Under the pieces are notes generated by a model, which had not been told where the DNA came from, ran no database searches, and was given only the letters and a program-made list of their open reading frames with translations. Shown here piece after piece: positions 42,031 to 50,951 of a DNA stretch of 64,000 nt. The stretch comes from CAYNKA01 sp964397655 (GTDB lineage: Bacteria > Spirochaetota > Spirochaetia > DTKZ01). Both the position numbers and the translations under genes were made by a program. The stretch is taken from NCBI GenBank assembly GCA_964397655.1, contig CAYNKA010000016.1:16211-80210 (forward strand). Reading direction: 5' to 3'. How positions within the stretch are numbered: position 1 is the first letter of the stretch; every line of letters begins with the position of its first letter.

Positions 42031-43545
42031 ATGTTCGATTCCTTGTTGACTGGGTTCCAACTGTTTTTTACCTTTCAAAACATCCTTGCGGTAGCGGTAG
42101 GTCTTTTCATCGGAATCGTAATCGGCGCCATTCCGGGGTTGAACGTGCCCATGGCGGTTACCCTGCTCCTTCCGATTACCTTTACGATGAGCGCCCTGAC
42201 TGGCCTTTCTCTTCTGCTCGGCGTCTATAAGGGCGGGACCTACGGAGGTTCCATATCGGCGATACTCATCAATACTCCGGGGGCTCCCGCCGCCGCGGCT
42301 ACGGTCCTGGACGGTTATCCGATGGCATCGCAAGGCAAAGCGGGGAAAGCCCTTCGCGCTTCGGTCTACGGCTCGGTGATCGGGGAATTCCTCGCGGATG
42401 TCGTTCTCATAACGGTCGCGGCCCAGATCGCCGCATTCGCCTTGAAGTTCGGCCCCGCGGAGAAATTCTCGCTCGTAGTCTTCGCCCTCTCCACCATCGC
42501 GGTGATCTCGAGCGAGGACAAGCTCAAGGGGATAGCCGCGGGTTTCTGTGGAATCTTCCTCTATTCCGTGGGCTCCGATCCCATTTCCGGGGCCTCCCGC
42601 TTCACCTTCGGGATGGTAACTATGACGGGCGGCATATCCTTCCTCCCCATGCTCATCGGATTGTTCGCCGTTTCCGAATTTTTCTCGCAGATCGAGAAGA
42701 AATCCTCCTCGAAGGGCATGGAGGCCTCGGTCACCCTGTCCGGTCGAAGGGAGGATAATTACGTGTCGCTGCGCGAGCTGCGCGACAATCTCTGGAACAT
42801 CATCCGGTCAACGCTCATCGGCATCGGCGTAGGAGCCCTGCCGGGGGCAGGCTCTTCGATCGCCGCCTTCGTTTCCTACGGAGCGGCGAAGAACGGCTCG
42901 AAACATCCCGAGGCCTTCGGCAAGGGGTCGCTCGAAGGAGTGTTCGCTCCGGAAACCGGCAACAACGCGGTGTGCGGAGGGGCACTCATTCCGCTCCTTA
43001 CCCTGGGCATTCCCGGAGACGCCATTACGGCGATAATGCTGGGAGTCTTCCTGGTACACGGAATAATTCCGGGGCCGGAACTCTTCACGAAGTCCGCCGA
43101 TCTCGTGAACGCCGTGTTCATCACACTCCTGGCAGGCAACATTCTCCATCTTTTCATAGCCTTGGCGGGACTGAAACTCTTCATTCGCCTGTTGTCCTTC
43201 AGCAGATCCCTGCTCTTTCCCTCGGTCGTCATCATCTGCGTCGCAGGTGCGTATTCCGGGAGCAGCAACCTCTTCGACGTCTACATCATGATTCTCTTCG
43301 GTCTGGTCGGGTATCTCATGAAGAAATTCGGATTTTCGATTTCGACCCTGCTCATGGGGTATATCCTCGGATCGCTTCTCGAGACTTCCCTGATTCAGAC
43401 CCTCGTCATCAGCGACGGTTCCCTCGCTCCTTTGTTCACGCGTCCCATCGCCTTGGTTTTCGTGGTTCTCACCGCATTTTTCATCCTTTGGTCCTTGGTT
43501 ATCCAGCGGAAAATCGCGAGCAAACGCGGAAGCGCCGATCGATGA
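42031..43545 (+). CDS. tctA: Tripartite tricarboxylate transporter large membrane protein TctA
   Basis: A 504-residue permease with about twelve helices. GIVIGAIPGLNVPMAVTLLLPITF, GVYKGGTYGGSISAILINTPGAPAAAATVLDGYPM and GVGALPGAGSSIAAFVSYGAAK are family signatures. It is driven by a cation gradient. It is the last intact gene of the cassette; a remnant of an EamA gene lies 14 bases after its stop. Confidence 0.95.
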   Translation: MFDSLLTGFQLFFTFQNILAVAVGLFIGIVIGAIPGLNVPMAVTLLLPITFTMSALTGLSLLLGVYKGGTYGGSISAILINTPGAPAAAATVLDGYPMASQGKAGKALRASVYGSVIGEFLADVVLITVAAQIAAFALKFGPAEKFSLVVFALSTIAVISSEDKLKGIAAGFCGIFLYSVGSDPISGASRFTFGMVTMTGGISFLPMLIGLFAVSEFFSQIEKKSSSKGMEASVTLSGRREDNYVSLRELRDNLWNIIRSTLIGIGVGALPGAGSSIAAFVSYGAAKNGSKHPEAFGKGSLEGVFAPETGNNAVCGGALIPLLTLGIPGDAITAIMLGVFLVHGIIPGPELFTKSADLVNAVFITLLAGNILHLFIALAGLKLFIRLLSFSRSLLFPSVVIICVAGAYSGSSNLFDVYIMILFGLVGYLMKKFGFSISTLLMGYILGSLLETSLIQTLVISDGSLAPLFTRPIALVFVVLTAFFILWSLVIQRKIASKRGSADR

Positions 43546-43559
43546 TTCCCGAGCCTCCC

Positions 43560-43651
43560 TCGTTCTCGGCGAGGTCCTGTCGCCTGCCTTCATCGCGGGC
43601 TCGATCCTCGTCCTCTGCGGAATAGCGGCGGTGCTCTACAAGAAATCGTAA
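43560..43651 (+). pseudogene. Truncated 3' remnant of the EamA gene (downstream copy of the 88-bp repeat)
   Basis: Bases 43560-43647 are identical to 34955-35042. In the same frame they encode the last residues of the EamA transporter (LGEVLSPAFIAGSILVLCG onward) and close properly. The ending differs only silently: TCG TAA here, TCC TAG in the full gene. There is no start or upstream part. The silent difference means this end came from a related but distinct EamA allele. Confidence 0.93.
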
Positions 43652-43680
43652 TATCGCGAAAGGAATCGTAAAATACTGGA

Positions 43681-43710
43681 ATGACAATTCCGAAACAGGC
43701 CCCCTAGACT
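43681..43710 (+). promoter_or_regulatory. Candidate promoter of the ABC sugar importer operon
   Basis: ATGACA (43681-43686) and TAGACT (43705-43710), 18 bases apart. A short inverted repeat, GGAAT/ATTCC (43678-43691), overlaps the -35. AGGAGGT precedes ATG 43735. Confidence 0.45.
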
Positions 43711-43734
43711 GGACGTACGAATAGGAGGTATCGA

Positions 43735-45030
43735 ATGAGAAACCGATTGACGATCTTGTGCTCGTGCATTCTCCTTCTCGGAAGCCTGTCCCTCGCGCAT
43801 GCCGGAGGAGGGAAGGAGAAGACGGCGCCGGAGGCAAAAAAGGCTGCGGTCCAGAAGGTCACGCTGCTCCACTTCATGGGCGAGCAGACCAAGCGGGACG
43901 GCCTCAAGCAGATCTGCGACGCGGTGACCGCCAAGAATCCGAACGTCGTCTTCGAAATAGAAGGGGTGGCCTACGCCCAGTACACCGGCATCCTGAAGAC
44001 GAGGCTCGCCGCGGACGACGCGCCGGACCTCTTCACGGGCTGGCCGAACCAGTACGTAGAGATCATCCGGGCGGGCCAGGTCATGGATCTGTCCTCCAAG
44101 GAACCGGGCCGGAGGATCATCCCCTGGCTGGCCAAGGAATGCACCGTGGACGGAAAGCTCTCCGGCATTCCGCTCGACGTGCAGATGTACGGCGCCTTCT
44201 ACAACAAGGACGTTTTCGACAAGTACGGCCTCAAGGTGCCGACGACCTTCGACGAGCTCGTCAAGGTCTGCGACACGCTCATGGCGAACAAGGTCTATCC
44301 TTTCGTCCGGTCTTACAAGAACGCCAACTTCCCCTGGGTCGAGTACACCTGCTTCGCCTATCCCCTTCTCTGCCAGGACCCCTCAACGAGCAACGTCCTC
44401 TGGCGGAGCATCTTCGAGAAGAAGGCGAAGTTCGCCGACTATCCCGCCTTCGTCGAGACCCTCAGGATCTACGACAGGCTCCTCAAGTACACCGAGCCCG
44501 GCGACATGGGACTCGATCCGGCTCAGGGCATCATGAAGCTCGCCAAGGGCGAACGCGCCATGACCACGGACGGAGCATGGATCGTCGGCGACCTGTACGC
44601 CGCGAATCCTAACGGACGTTTCGGCATGTTCGCCCCGCCGTGGTCCAACGACCCCGCCAAGAACCGGGCCGGAAGCGGACTCGACGACGTGTTCATGGCC
44701 TACGCGAAGACGAAGAACGCCGGAGGCGTCGACGCCTTCTTCGACATGGTCGTTTCCGAAGAGGGGAGCAGGATCTGGATGCAGACGGCGAAGATGCTGA
44801 GCGCGGTCAAGGGCGCCCCCATCCCGAAGAACAACGACGTGCAGCAGGACATCGCCGCGATCCTCAACGGCGGCAAGGACATCCAGCGCAGCAACCTCTC
44901 CGAGTTCGCCGGCGAGTACCGCCAGAAGATGCGGGCCAAGATTCAGCTTTTCGCTGCCATGACCCCGGCCGAACGCAACATCGACAAATTCGTCAAGGAT
45001 CTGGACGCGGAATTCGCGCTCATAAAATGA
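43735..45030 (+). CDS. Sugar-type ABC importer binding protein (family 1)
   Basis: A 431-residue periplasmic solute-binding protein with a signal peptide (LTILCSCILLLGSLSLAHAGG). VTLLHFMGEQTKRDGLKQICDAV, ILKTRLAADDAPDLFTGWPNQY, GIPLDVQMYGAFYNKDVFDKYGL and MTTDGAWIVGDLYAANP are the pattern of oligosaccharide binding proteins. A hairpin separates it from the permease genes. The ATPase partner is not in this operon, as is common for MsmK/MalK-type systems with a shared ATPase. Confidence 0.94.
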   Translation: MRNRLTILCSCILLLGSLSLAHAGGGKEKTAPEAKKAAVQKVTLLHFMGEQTKRDGLKQICDAVTAKNPNVVFEIEGVAYAQYTGILKTRLAADDAPDLFTGWPNQYVEIIRAGQVMDLSSKEPGRRIIPWLAKECTVDGKLSGIPLDVQMYGAFYNKDVFDKYGLKVPTTFDELVKVCDTLMANKVYPFVRSYKNANFPWVEYTCFAYPLLCQDPSTSNVLWRSIFEKKAKFADYPAFVETLRIYDRLLKYTEPGDMGLDPAQGIMKLAKGERAMTTDGAWIVGDLYAANPNGRFGMFAPPWSNDPAKNRAGSGLDDVFMAYAKTKNAGGVDAFFDMVVSEEGSRIWMQTAKMLSAVKGAPIPKNNDVQQDIAAILNGGKDIQRSNLSEFAGEYRQKMRAKIQLFAAMTPAERNIDKFVKDLDAEFALIK

Positions 45031-45038
45031 CGTTTTCG

Positions 45039-45070
45039 GGCGGCCCGTGTTCGGGTCGCCTCATCTTTTT
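45039..45070 (+). terminator. Hairpin between binding-protein and permease genes
   Basis: A 9-bp stem with one G-U pair (45039-45047 with 45052-45060, TGTT loop) followed by TCATCTTTTT. It is probably a leaky terminator or an mRNA-protecting element that raises binding-protein output over the permeases. Confidence 0.65.
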
Positions 45071-45087
45071 CCCGGTGGTGCTTTCAC

Positions 45088-45957
45088 ATGTCCTACGCAA
45101 CGATGAAACGCAGATTATCGGGCGAACTCGTCTGCCTTTCCTTTCTCTTTCCCGCGGCGCTTCTTTTCCTGATCTTCGTCTTCCTGCCCTTCTTCCAGGG
45201 CATCCCCATGGCCTTCCGGCAGTGGGACGGCTTCAGCAGGACCGGAGTTTTCAACGGCCTCGAGAATTTCGTCCTCATGACGAAGGACGCGTCCCTCCGT
45301 GACTCCTTGGCCAAGACCGTCGAGTTCACGATCTACACGGTTCTCTTCTCCAACCTCTTCGGACTCGTCTTCGCGCTCCTCGTCCACAGGGAATCGAGGT
45401 TCCACGCCTCCCTCAGGACCATCTTCTTCATGCCCTTCGTCATCAGCCTCGTGCTGTCGGCCTTCATCTGGTCCTACGTCTACAGCGACGTACTCTACCG
45501 GTTCCTGAAGATACCGAGCCCGCTCGGGAGCACGACCTGGGTCGTACTCGGCCTCGCGTTCATCTCCATCTGGAGGGACTCGGGGTATTGCATGGTCATC
45601 TACATCGCGGCGCTCCAGTCCGTGCCCTCGGAATTTTACGAGGCCTCGAAGATCGAGGGAGCGGGCAGGGCGAGAACCTTCCTCACGATCACGGTTCCCA
45701 TGATCATGCCCGCTTTCACCGCGAACGTCACCCTGCTCCTCGCCTGGGGCCTCAAGGTCTTCGACTACCCCATGGCGGCGACGAACGGCGGGCCCGGCAG
45801 GGCTTCGGAGACCCTCGCCCTGTACGTCTACAACAACATCTTCCACTACTACAAGGCCGGATACGGCCAGGCGGTCGCCCTCGTCTTCACGCTCTTCATC
45901 TTTCTGACGAGCTTTCTCCTGACCAGGGCGATGCGGCGCAGGGAGGTCGACCTATGA
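45088..45957 (+). CDS. ABC sugar permease, MalF/UgpA type
   Basis: A 289-residue permease with six helices. The cytoplasmic EAA loop reads YEASKIEGAGRARTFLTITVPMI, which docks an ATPase. FPAALLFLIFVFLPFFQGIPMAFRQWDGF is the usual N terminus. The start may also be the second Met (45103). The stop overlaps the next permease as ATGA. Confidence 0.93.
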   Translation: MSYATMKRRLSGELVCLSFLFPAALLFLIFVFLPFFQGIPMAFRQWDGFSRTGVFNGLENFVLMTKDASLRDSLAKTVEFTIYTVLFSNLFGLVFALLVHRESRFHASLRTIFFMPFVISLVLSAFIWSYVYSDVLYRFLKIPSPLGSTTWVVLGLAFISIWRDSGYCMVIYIAALQSVPSEFYEASKIEGAGRARTFLTITVPMIMPAFTANVTLLLAWGLKVFDYPMAATNGGPGRASETLALYVYNNIFHYYKAGYGQAVALVFTLFIFLTSFLLTRAMRRREVDL

Positions 45958-46784
45958 TCGCGTCATCGAGAATCGGGAAGGCCGGCCTCCTCGCGGCGAA
46001 GCTTTTCTTCGCCGTCCTTTTCCTCGCGCCGTTCTACATCACGTTCTGCTACTCGGTGAAGACGAAGGAGGAGATCGCCTTCACCGGCCTCGCGTTTCCG
46101 ACTTCCTTTCACCTGTCGAACTTCGCCGAAGCGACGGAGATGTCCAATTTCTTCCTCGCCCTGGAGAACAGCCTCCTCACGACGATCCCGGGCGTGGCCG
46201 GCCTGACCGCGGTCTGTACCATGGCCTCCTACATCATCGCGAGAAGGAACAACCGCTTCTACGACGCATGGTACTACGCCTTCCTCGGGACCATCCTCAT
46301 CCCGTTCCAGACCCTCATGCTGCCCCTCTACTCCAACCTCAAGGACTGGCGCATGCTCAACTCCCTCACGGGCTTCACGCTCACGAGGATGGGCTTCCTC
46401 ATTCCCTTCACGATCCTCATCGTGACGGGCTTCGTGAAGACGGTCCCCCGCGACATAGAAGAGGCGGCCGAGATCGACGGCGCCGGCAGATACCGGATCT
46501 TCGGCTTCGTCGTGCTCCCTCTCCTCAAACCCATCGTGGTCACCTCGGTCATCCTGAACTCGCTCTACCTCTGGAACGATTTCCAGACCGCGATCCTGGT
46601 GCTCCAGAAGGCGGCTGTGCGGACCCTGCCGCTCACGCAGTTCTACTTCTTCGGCGAGAACAGCATCCAGCTCAACCTCGCCTTCGCGCTCTTTTCGCTT
46701 TCCATGATCCCCATCCTCGTTCTGTATTTCCTGCTCCAGGAGTACGTTACGAGCGGACTCATGGTCGGGGCGGTGAAGGGCTGA
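45954..46784 (+). CDS. ABC sugar permease, MalG/UgpE type
   Basis: A 276-residue permease. ENSLLTTIPGVAGLTAVCTMASYIIAR, the EAA loop IEEAAEIDGAGRYRIFGFVVLPLLKP and the final LQEYVTSGLMVGAVKG are hallmarks of the second permease of carbohydrate importers. The start at 45954 is set by the ATGA overlap; the frame extends upstream only as a shadow of the first permease gene. Confidence 0.93.
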   Translation: MIASSRIGKAGLLAAKLFFAVLFLAPFYITFCYSVKTKEEIAFTGLAFPTSFHLSNFAEATEMSNFFLALENSLLTTIPGVAGLTAVCTMASYIIARRNNRFYDAWYYAFLGTILIPFQTLMLPLYSNLKDWRMLNSLTGFTLTRMGFLIPFTILIVTGFVKTVPRDIEEAAEIDGAGRYRIFGFVVLPLLKPIVVTSVILNSLYLWNDFQTAILVLQKAAVRTLPLTQFYFFGENSIQLNLAFALFSLSMIPILVLYFLLQEYVTSGLMVGAVKG

Positions 46785-46798
46785 TTTATGGAGGAATC

Positions 46799-47584
46799 AT
46801 GGCTCTTTTTCACGTGAACTTCTTCTCCGAGGCCCTCGACATGAACACCTCGCTCTGCGCGGTGGTGCCGCAGAAGCGCCCCTTCGCCGAAACCGGGAAA
46901 TTCTCCGCCGGGACCGAAAAGCACAGGACCCTCTTCCTCCTCCACGGCAGGACTGACGACCGCACGATATGGCTCAGGCGGACCTCGATCGACCGGTACG
47001 CCGAGGAGAAGGGCATCGCGGTGATCATGCCCGAGGTTCACCTGAGCTATTACACCGACATGAAGCACGGGCTGGACTACTTCACCTACGTTGCCGACGA
47101 GCTTCCGGCGGTGGCGCGTTCCTTCTTCCCCCTCTCGGACCGCCGCGAGGACACGTACGTCGCGGGCCTCTCCATGGGCGGGTACGGCGCCGTGAAGATA
47201 GGGCTCCGCAGGCCGGAGATTTTCTCCCGCATCGGGGCCTTCTCGGGCTCCGTGGACATCCTGTACTGGATGGACCTGTGCAGGAAAAACGAGAGCGCGA
47301 TGCACCGCAAGCTTTTCGGGAACTGCTTCGGCGACCCTCCCGCCGTCGCGGGGACGGAGGACGATCTTTTCCATCTCGTCCGGAGTCTCAAGGCTTCGGG
47401 AGCGCGGATTCCTCCTATCTACCAGTGCTGCGGCACCGAGGACTTCCTCTACCAGGCGAACGTGAATTTCCGCGACTTCTGCAGGAAGGAGGGGGTCGAC
47501 CTCACTTACGAGGAATGGCCCGGAGTACACGAGTGGGGCTTCTGGGACGCTGCGATCCGCCGTTTCCTCGCGTGGCTTCCCTAG
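46799..47584 (+). CDS. Alpha/beta-hydrolase esterase (esterase D / FrmB-like)
   Basis: A 261-residue esterase. TLFLLHGRTDDRTIW holds the oxyanion region, VAGLSMGGYGAVKIGLRRPEIF the nucleophilic Ser in G-x-S-x-G, and PGVHEWGFWDAAIRRF the catalytic His. There is no signal peptide. GGAGGA precedes ATG 46799. It ends the importer operon, 14 bases after the second permease, suggesting that it removes acyl groups from an imported oligosaccharide (inference). Confidence 0.9.
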   Translation: MALFHVNFFSEALDMNTSLCAVVPQKRPFAETGKFSAGTEKHRTLFLLHGRTDDRTIWLRRTSIDRYAEEKGIAVIMPEVHLSYYTDMKHGLDYFTYVADELPAVARSFFPLSDRREDTYVAGLSMGGYGAVKIGLRRPEIFSRIGAFSGSVDILYWMDLCRKNESAMHRKLFGNCFGDPPAVAGTEDDLFHLVRSLKASGARIPPIYQCCGTEDFLYQANVNFRDFCRKEGVDLTYEEWPGVHEWGFWDAAIRRFLAWLP

Positions 47585-47615
47585 ACGGACTCCGCGCCTC
47601 GCGTCCCGCCCGCGC

Positions 47616-49163
47616 TCAATCGAGACTTCTGCGGTATTCGGAGATCGACCTGCCGGTGACCTCCCTGAACGTCCGGCAGAAATAGGACGCCGTCCGGAAG
47701 CCCGTCCTCTCCGCGATCTCGTACACCTTGAGGTTCGCCGCGCCGATCAGTTTGATCGCCTCCTCGATCCTCACCCTGTTGAGGTACTCGAAGATCCGCA
47801 TGCCCGTCTCCTTCTTGAAGAGGTTGCAGAGGTAGTTGGGGCTCAGGCCGAGGGATCCGGCTATCTCCGCGAGCTCGACGTCCCTTCGGTAGTTCTTCCT
47901 GAGGAAGTCCACGACCGCGGCGACCTCGCGTCTCCGGATTTCCGGCCGCTCCTTCCCGGTCTCGAGAAAGCGCCTGAAACAGTCGGACACCTTCCGCTCG
48001 AGCTCCTTCTCCGAGGAGGCCAGGTCCTCGATGCGGACGGGGCGGCGGTCCAGGCCCGTCGCATCCGCGAAATCGAGCTTCCGTTTCTCGAGGAGAAGCC
48101 GGAGGCCGGCGAACAGACCCGCTGTGATTTCGTCCAGGAGATCGAGACCCGGCTTCCTTTCCCTGAGAAGGCCGAAGAATTCAGCCGTGTGCCGCGCTGC
48201 GTTCTCCTCGTCGAGGATCTCGAGGCTGCGGAGGATCTCCGCCGTCTTCGTCCGTAGGGCCGAGGCCGTATCCTCGGGGACGGAGGACTCCTCCCGATCG
48301 GAGCCGGCACGGAAAAAGCGGGAGGAATCGAGGTAGAAGCCGCGTTCGAGGAGTCTCTCGGCCTCCCGGAAGCCGTCCGCGGAATCATCCGTCCCCGCGA
48401 GCACGCGGGAGAGGCCGAGGCATACCGGTCCCGACGCGCGCTCGAACCTGTTCACGATGCGTCTGGCCAAGGCGTCGAGAGCCTCCCCGGCCGAATTTCC
48501 CTCCATTGCCGAGAGGTTGATTACCGCGGCGACGGCCTTTCGCTCGGGAAGGTCGACGAAGAAGCACCGGGGATTCTCCTCGGTGAGGCCTTCCGCCGCC
48601 TCCAGGGTCCGGGGAGGAACGGCGCCCCCCGCGAGCGGGCGGATCGCGGCGACGGCGTAGGGCCCGACCTCCCTGCCGGGAAAGAGGCCGCGGAGGACTT
48701 CTCCGGCCTTCGCCGAGTCTCGGAATTCTCCCCTGAGGGTCCGGCGGAGTTCCTCCGCGAGGGCGGATTTCCGTTCCATCCGCTCTTCGTCGATCTTCGC
48801 GCAGATCGAGTCGAGCATTCCGCCGATGTCCGTTTCCTCGATCTCGTATTTCAGGATGTAGTCCTCCGCCCCCGATTTGAGCGCGTCCTTCACGAAGGCG
48901 AAGTCGTCGTAGGCGCTCAGGGCGAGGATCTTGATCCCCGGCACGGAGGACTTCACGGCCTTGATGAGTTCCACGCCGTTCATCTCGGGCATGCTGATGT
49001 CGGTGATGATGACGTCCGGACTCCTTTCCCGCATGATCTCCAGGGCGTGTCTCCCGTTGATCGCGTCGGGAAGGAATTCGTACTTCCCCTCGATCCTGCC
49101 GAGAAGGGCACGGACCGCGTACCGGTAGGCGACGTCGTCGTCCACGATCAGGATCGTGTGCAC
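47616..49163 (-). CDS. YesN-type response regulator with AraC DNA-binding domain
   Basis: A 515-residue regulator. The receiver domain (1-120) has VDDDVAYR, the phospho-acceptor in DVIITDISMPEMNG and LSAYDDFAFVKDAL. A long middle region (about 150-400) has no recognisable domain. The last 100 residues are an AraC-type double helix-turn-helix (EIAGSLGLSPNYLCNLFKKETGMRIFEYLNRVRIEEAIKLI ... ISEYRRSLD). The start is GTG 49163 after GGGGAGGA, overlapping the kinase gene by 16 bases. It faces the ABC importer operon convergently and is its likely controller. Confidence 0.92.
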   Translation of the reverse strand: MHTILIVDDDVAYRYAVRALLGRIEGKYEFLPDAINGRHALEIMRERSPDVIITDISMPEMNGVELIKAVKSSVPGIKILALSAYDDFAFVKDALKSGAEDYILKYEIEETDIGGMLDSICAKIDEERMERKSALAEELRRTLRGEFRDSAKAGEVLRGLFPGREVGPYAVAAIRPLAGGAVPPRTLEAAEGLTEENPRCFFVDLPERKAVAAVINLSAMEGNSAGEALDALARRIVNRFERASGPVCLGLSRVLAGTDDSADGFREAERLLERGFYLDSSRFFRAGSDREESSVPEDTASALRTKTAEILRSLEILDEENAARHTAEFFGLLRERKPGLDLLDEITAGLFAGLRLLLEKRKLDFADATGLDRRPVRIEDLASSEKELERKVSDCFRRFLETGKERPEIRRREVAAVVDFLRKNYRRDVELAEIAGSLGLSPNYLCNLFKKETGMRIFEYLNRVRIEEAIKLIGAANLKVYEIAERTGFRTASYFCRTFREVTGRSISEYRRSLD

Positions 49164-50947
49164 GCTTCCTCCCCGGCCTCCGTGAGGATGGGAAGCCTCA
49201 CCTTCACGACGGTTCCGCCGCCTTCGCGGGCCGAGAAGGCGAGTCCGAACTCGTCTCCGAAATGCAGCCTGATGCGGTCGTTCACGTTCTTGATGCCGAT
49301 GCTGTTGAAGCCCGGATATTCCTTTCTCGGTTCCTCGAGGAGCCGAGCGATCTCCGCCTCGTCGATCCCGACGCCGTTGTCCTCCACTCTGAGGACGAGG
49401 GAATCGGGCATCCTCTCCGCGCCGATGAGGATGTGTCCTCCTCCCTTGGAAAGCTCTATGCCGTGGAAGAGGGCGTTTTCCGCGAGAGGCTGGAGCACGA
49501 AGCGAAGCACCTTCAGCCCGGCGGTCGATTCTCCCTTCAGGAATTCGAAGGAGAACCGGTCCTCGTACCGGAGCTTCTGGAGGAGGAGGTAGTTGGAAAC
49601 GTACTGGAGTTCCTCCTCGACGGAGGCGAATTCCGAGGTGCTCACGGAGAAGCGGAGCAGCTTGATCAGGGTCGATATCATGGTTTCGACCGAGTCGCCG
49701 CCGTTTTTTCTCGCCAGCCATTTGATCGATCCCAGAGTATTATAGAGGAAGTGCGGGTTGATCTGGGCCTGGAGCGCCTTGAATTCCATCTCCTTCTTGG
49801 CGAGCCGCTCGCGGTACACGGTGTTGACGAGCTCGTCGATCTTGTTCGCCATGAGGTTGAAGCGGAGCCCGAGCATCCCGACCTCGTCGAGGCTGTGGGG
49901 TTCGATCCGGATGTTGAAATCCCCGGTTTCGATGGATCGCATGCTCCGCTCGAGGGCTTTGATGTTCTTGGTGATGCCCGACGAGAGTCCGAGGCTGAGA
50001 GCGACGGAGAAGAGAAGCGATGCGATGCTCACGAGGATGACGGCGATTCTCGTGGAGCCTTCGTGCCGGAGGAGGTAGGCCAGAGGCAGCACGCAGACGA
50101 CCTTCCAGCGTTTCACCATGGTCTGGATGGCAAAGGCCATTACGCTGTCGTCCTCCTCCAGCGAGACCTCCGCGTTGCTCGCGGAGGCGAGGGCCTGCCG
50201 CACCGTCGCGGACCTCGCCCCCGTCCTTCCGTTGGAGAAGAGGATCCTTCCCGATTCGTCGGCTATGACGAGGGTCCCCTCGCGGAGCGGCGAATCCTCC
50301 TGCATCGCCAGGTCGAAATAAGTGGAGTCGATTTCCGCGGCGAACAGTCCCAGGTCGTCGAAGCTTTCCGAGTCGATGATCCTTCTCGCGAAGATCACCC
50401 GGCCCCCTTCGCCCCCCGCTCCCATCCAGGTCGTTTTTTCCCCGGATTTCCGCATGGAACGATACAGTCCGCCGAGGTCGGGGTAGGCCGGAGAGGGAGT
50501 CTTGTCCGGATGGAAGAGGTTGTTCTTCTTGTCCCATGAAAGAAGCTTCCCGGAGGGCGAGAGGATGGAGAAGGAGACGATGAACTCGGCCAGTGCCGCC
50601 TGACGGTTGACGCCGTCGATGAGGCTGTGGGCTATGACCTGCCGCTCGGCCTTTGCGCTCGCGTCGAATTCCCGGAGCTTCCGCTTGAAGAAGCTGTCGT
50701 CCGTCGTGCCGAAGGCGGATTTCTCGAAGTCCTTCGCCCTCCAGTCCGCGATGGCGGCGGTCTGGCGTACGAGTTCCCGGGAGAATTCCCTTGCGTTCGT
50801 CTCGATGATGCGTTTCGAGGTGTTCATCAGGACGGTACTCACGAGGAGTATGGAAGGGAATATGACGACGATGAAGGCGAGGAAGATTTTCGTCCTTATC
50901 TTCAGCGCCGAAAACCTTTCCGCCGCCGCGCCGGGGATGAGAGCCAC
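49148..50947 (-). CDS. YesM-type sensor histidine kinase
   Basis: A 599-residue membrane kinase. A helix near residue 20-45 precedes an extracytoplasmic sensor (about 50-300), then a second helix (IAVILVSIASLLFSVALSLGLSSG) and a HAMP segment. The His_kinase motif ALQAQINPHFLYNTLGSIKWLAR carries the phosphorylated His, and the ATPase fold has LPLAENALFHGIE and VEDNGVGID. The start is GTG 50947. It lies 4 bases from the end of the metallo-beta-lactamase-fold gene, so the three genes probably form one operon. Confidence 0.92.
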   Translation of the reverse strand: MALIPGAAAERFSALKIRTKIFLAFIVVIFPSILLVSTVLMNTSKRIIETNAREFSRELVRQTAAIADWRAKDFEKSAFGTTDDSFFKRKLREFDASAKAERQVIAHSLIDGVNRQAALAEFIVSFSILSPSGKLLSWDKKNNLFHPDKTPSPAYPDLGGLYRSMRKSGEKTTWMGAGGEGGRVIFARRIIDSESFDDLGLFAAEIDSTYFDLAMQEDSPLREGTLVIADESGRILFSNGRTGARSATVRQALASASNAEVSLEEDDSVMAFAIQTMVKRWKVVCVLPLAYLLRHEGSTRIAVILVSIASLLFSVALSLGLSSGITKNIKALERSMRSIETGDFNIRIEPHSLDEVGMLGLRFNLMANKIDELVNTVYRERLAKKEMEFKALQAQINPHFLYNTLGSIKWLARKNGGDSVETMISTLIKLLRFSVSTSEFASVEEELQYVSNYLLLQKLRYEDRFSFEFLKGESTAGLKVLRFVLQPLAENALFHGIELSKGGGHILIGAERMPDSLVLRVEDNGVGIDEAEIARLLEEPRKEYPGFNSIGIKNVNDRIRLHFGDEFGLAFSAREGGGTVVKVRLPILTEAGEEACTRS

Positions 50948-50951
50948 GGCG

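Noticed and set aside
35043..43559. Transposon or integrative element with its own recombinase
   Set aside because: No transposase, integrase, terminal inverted repeat or short target duplication is present; the flanking repeat is 88 bases of coding sequence, which fits homologous exchange better.
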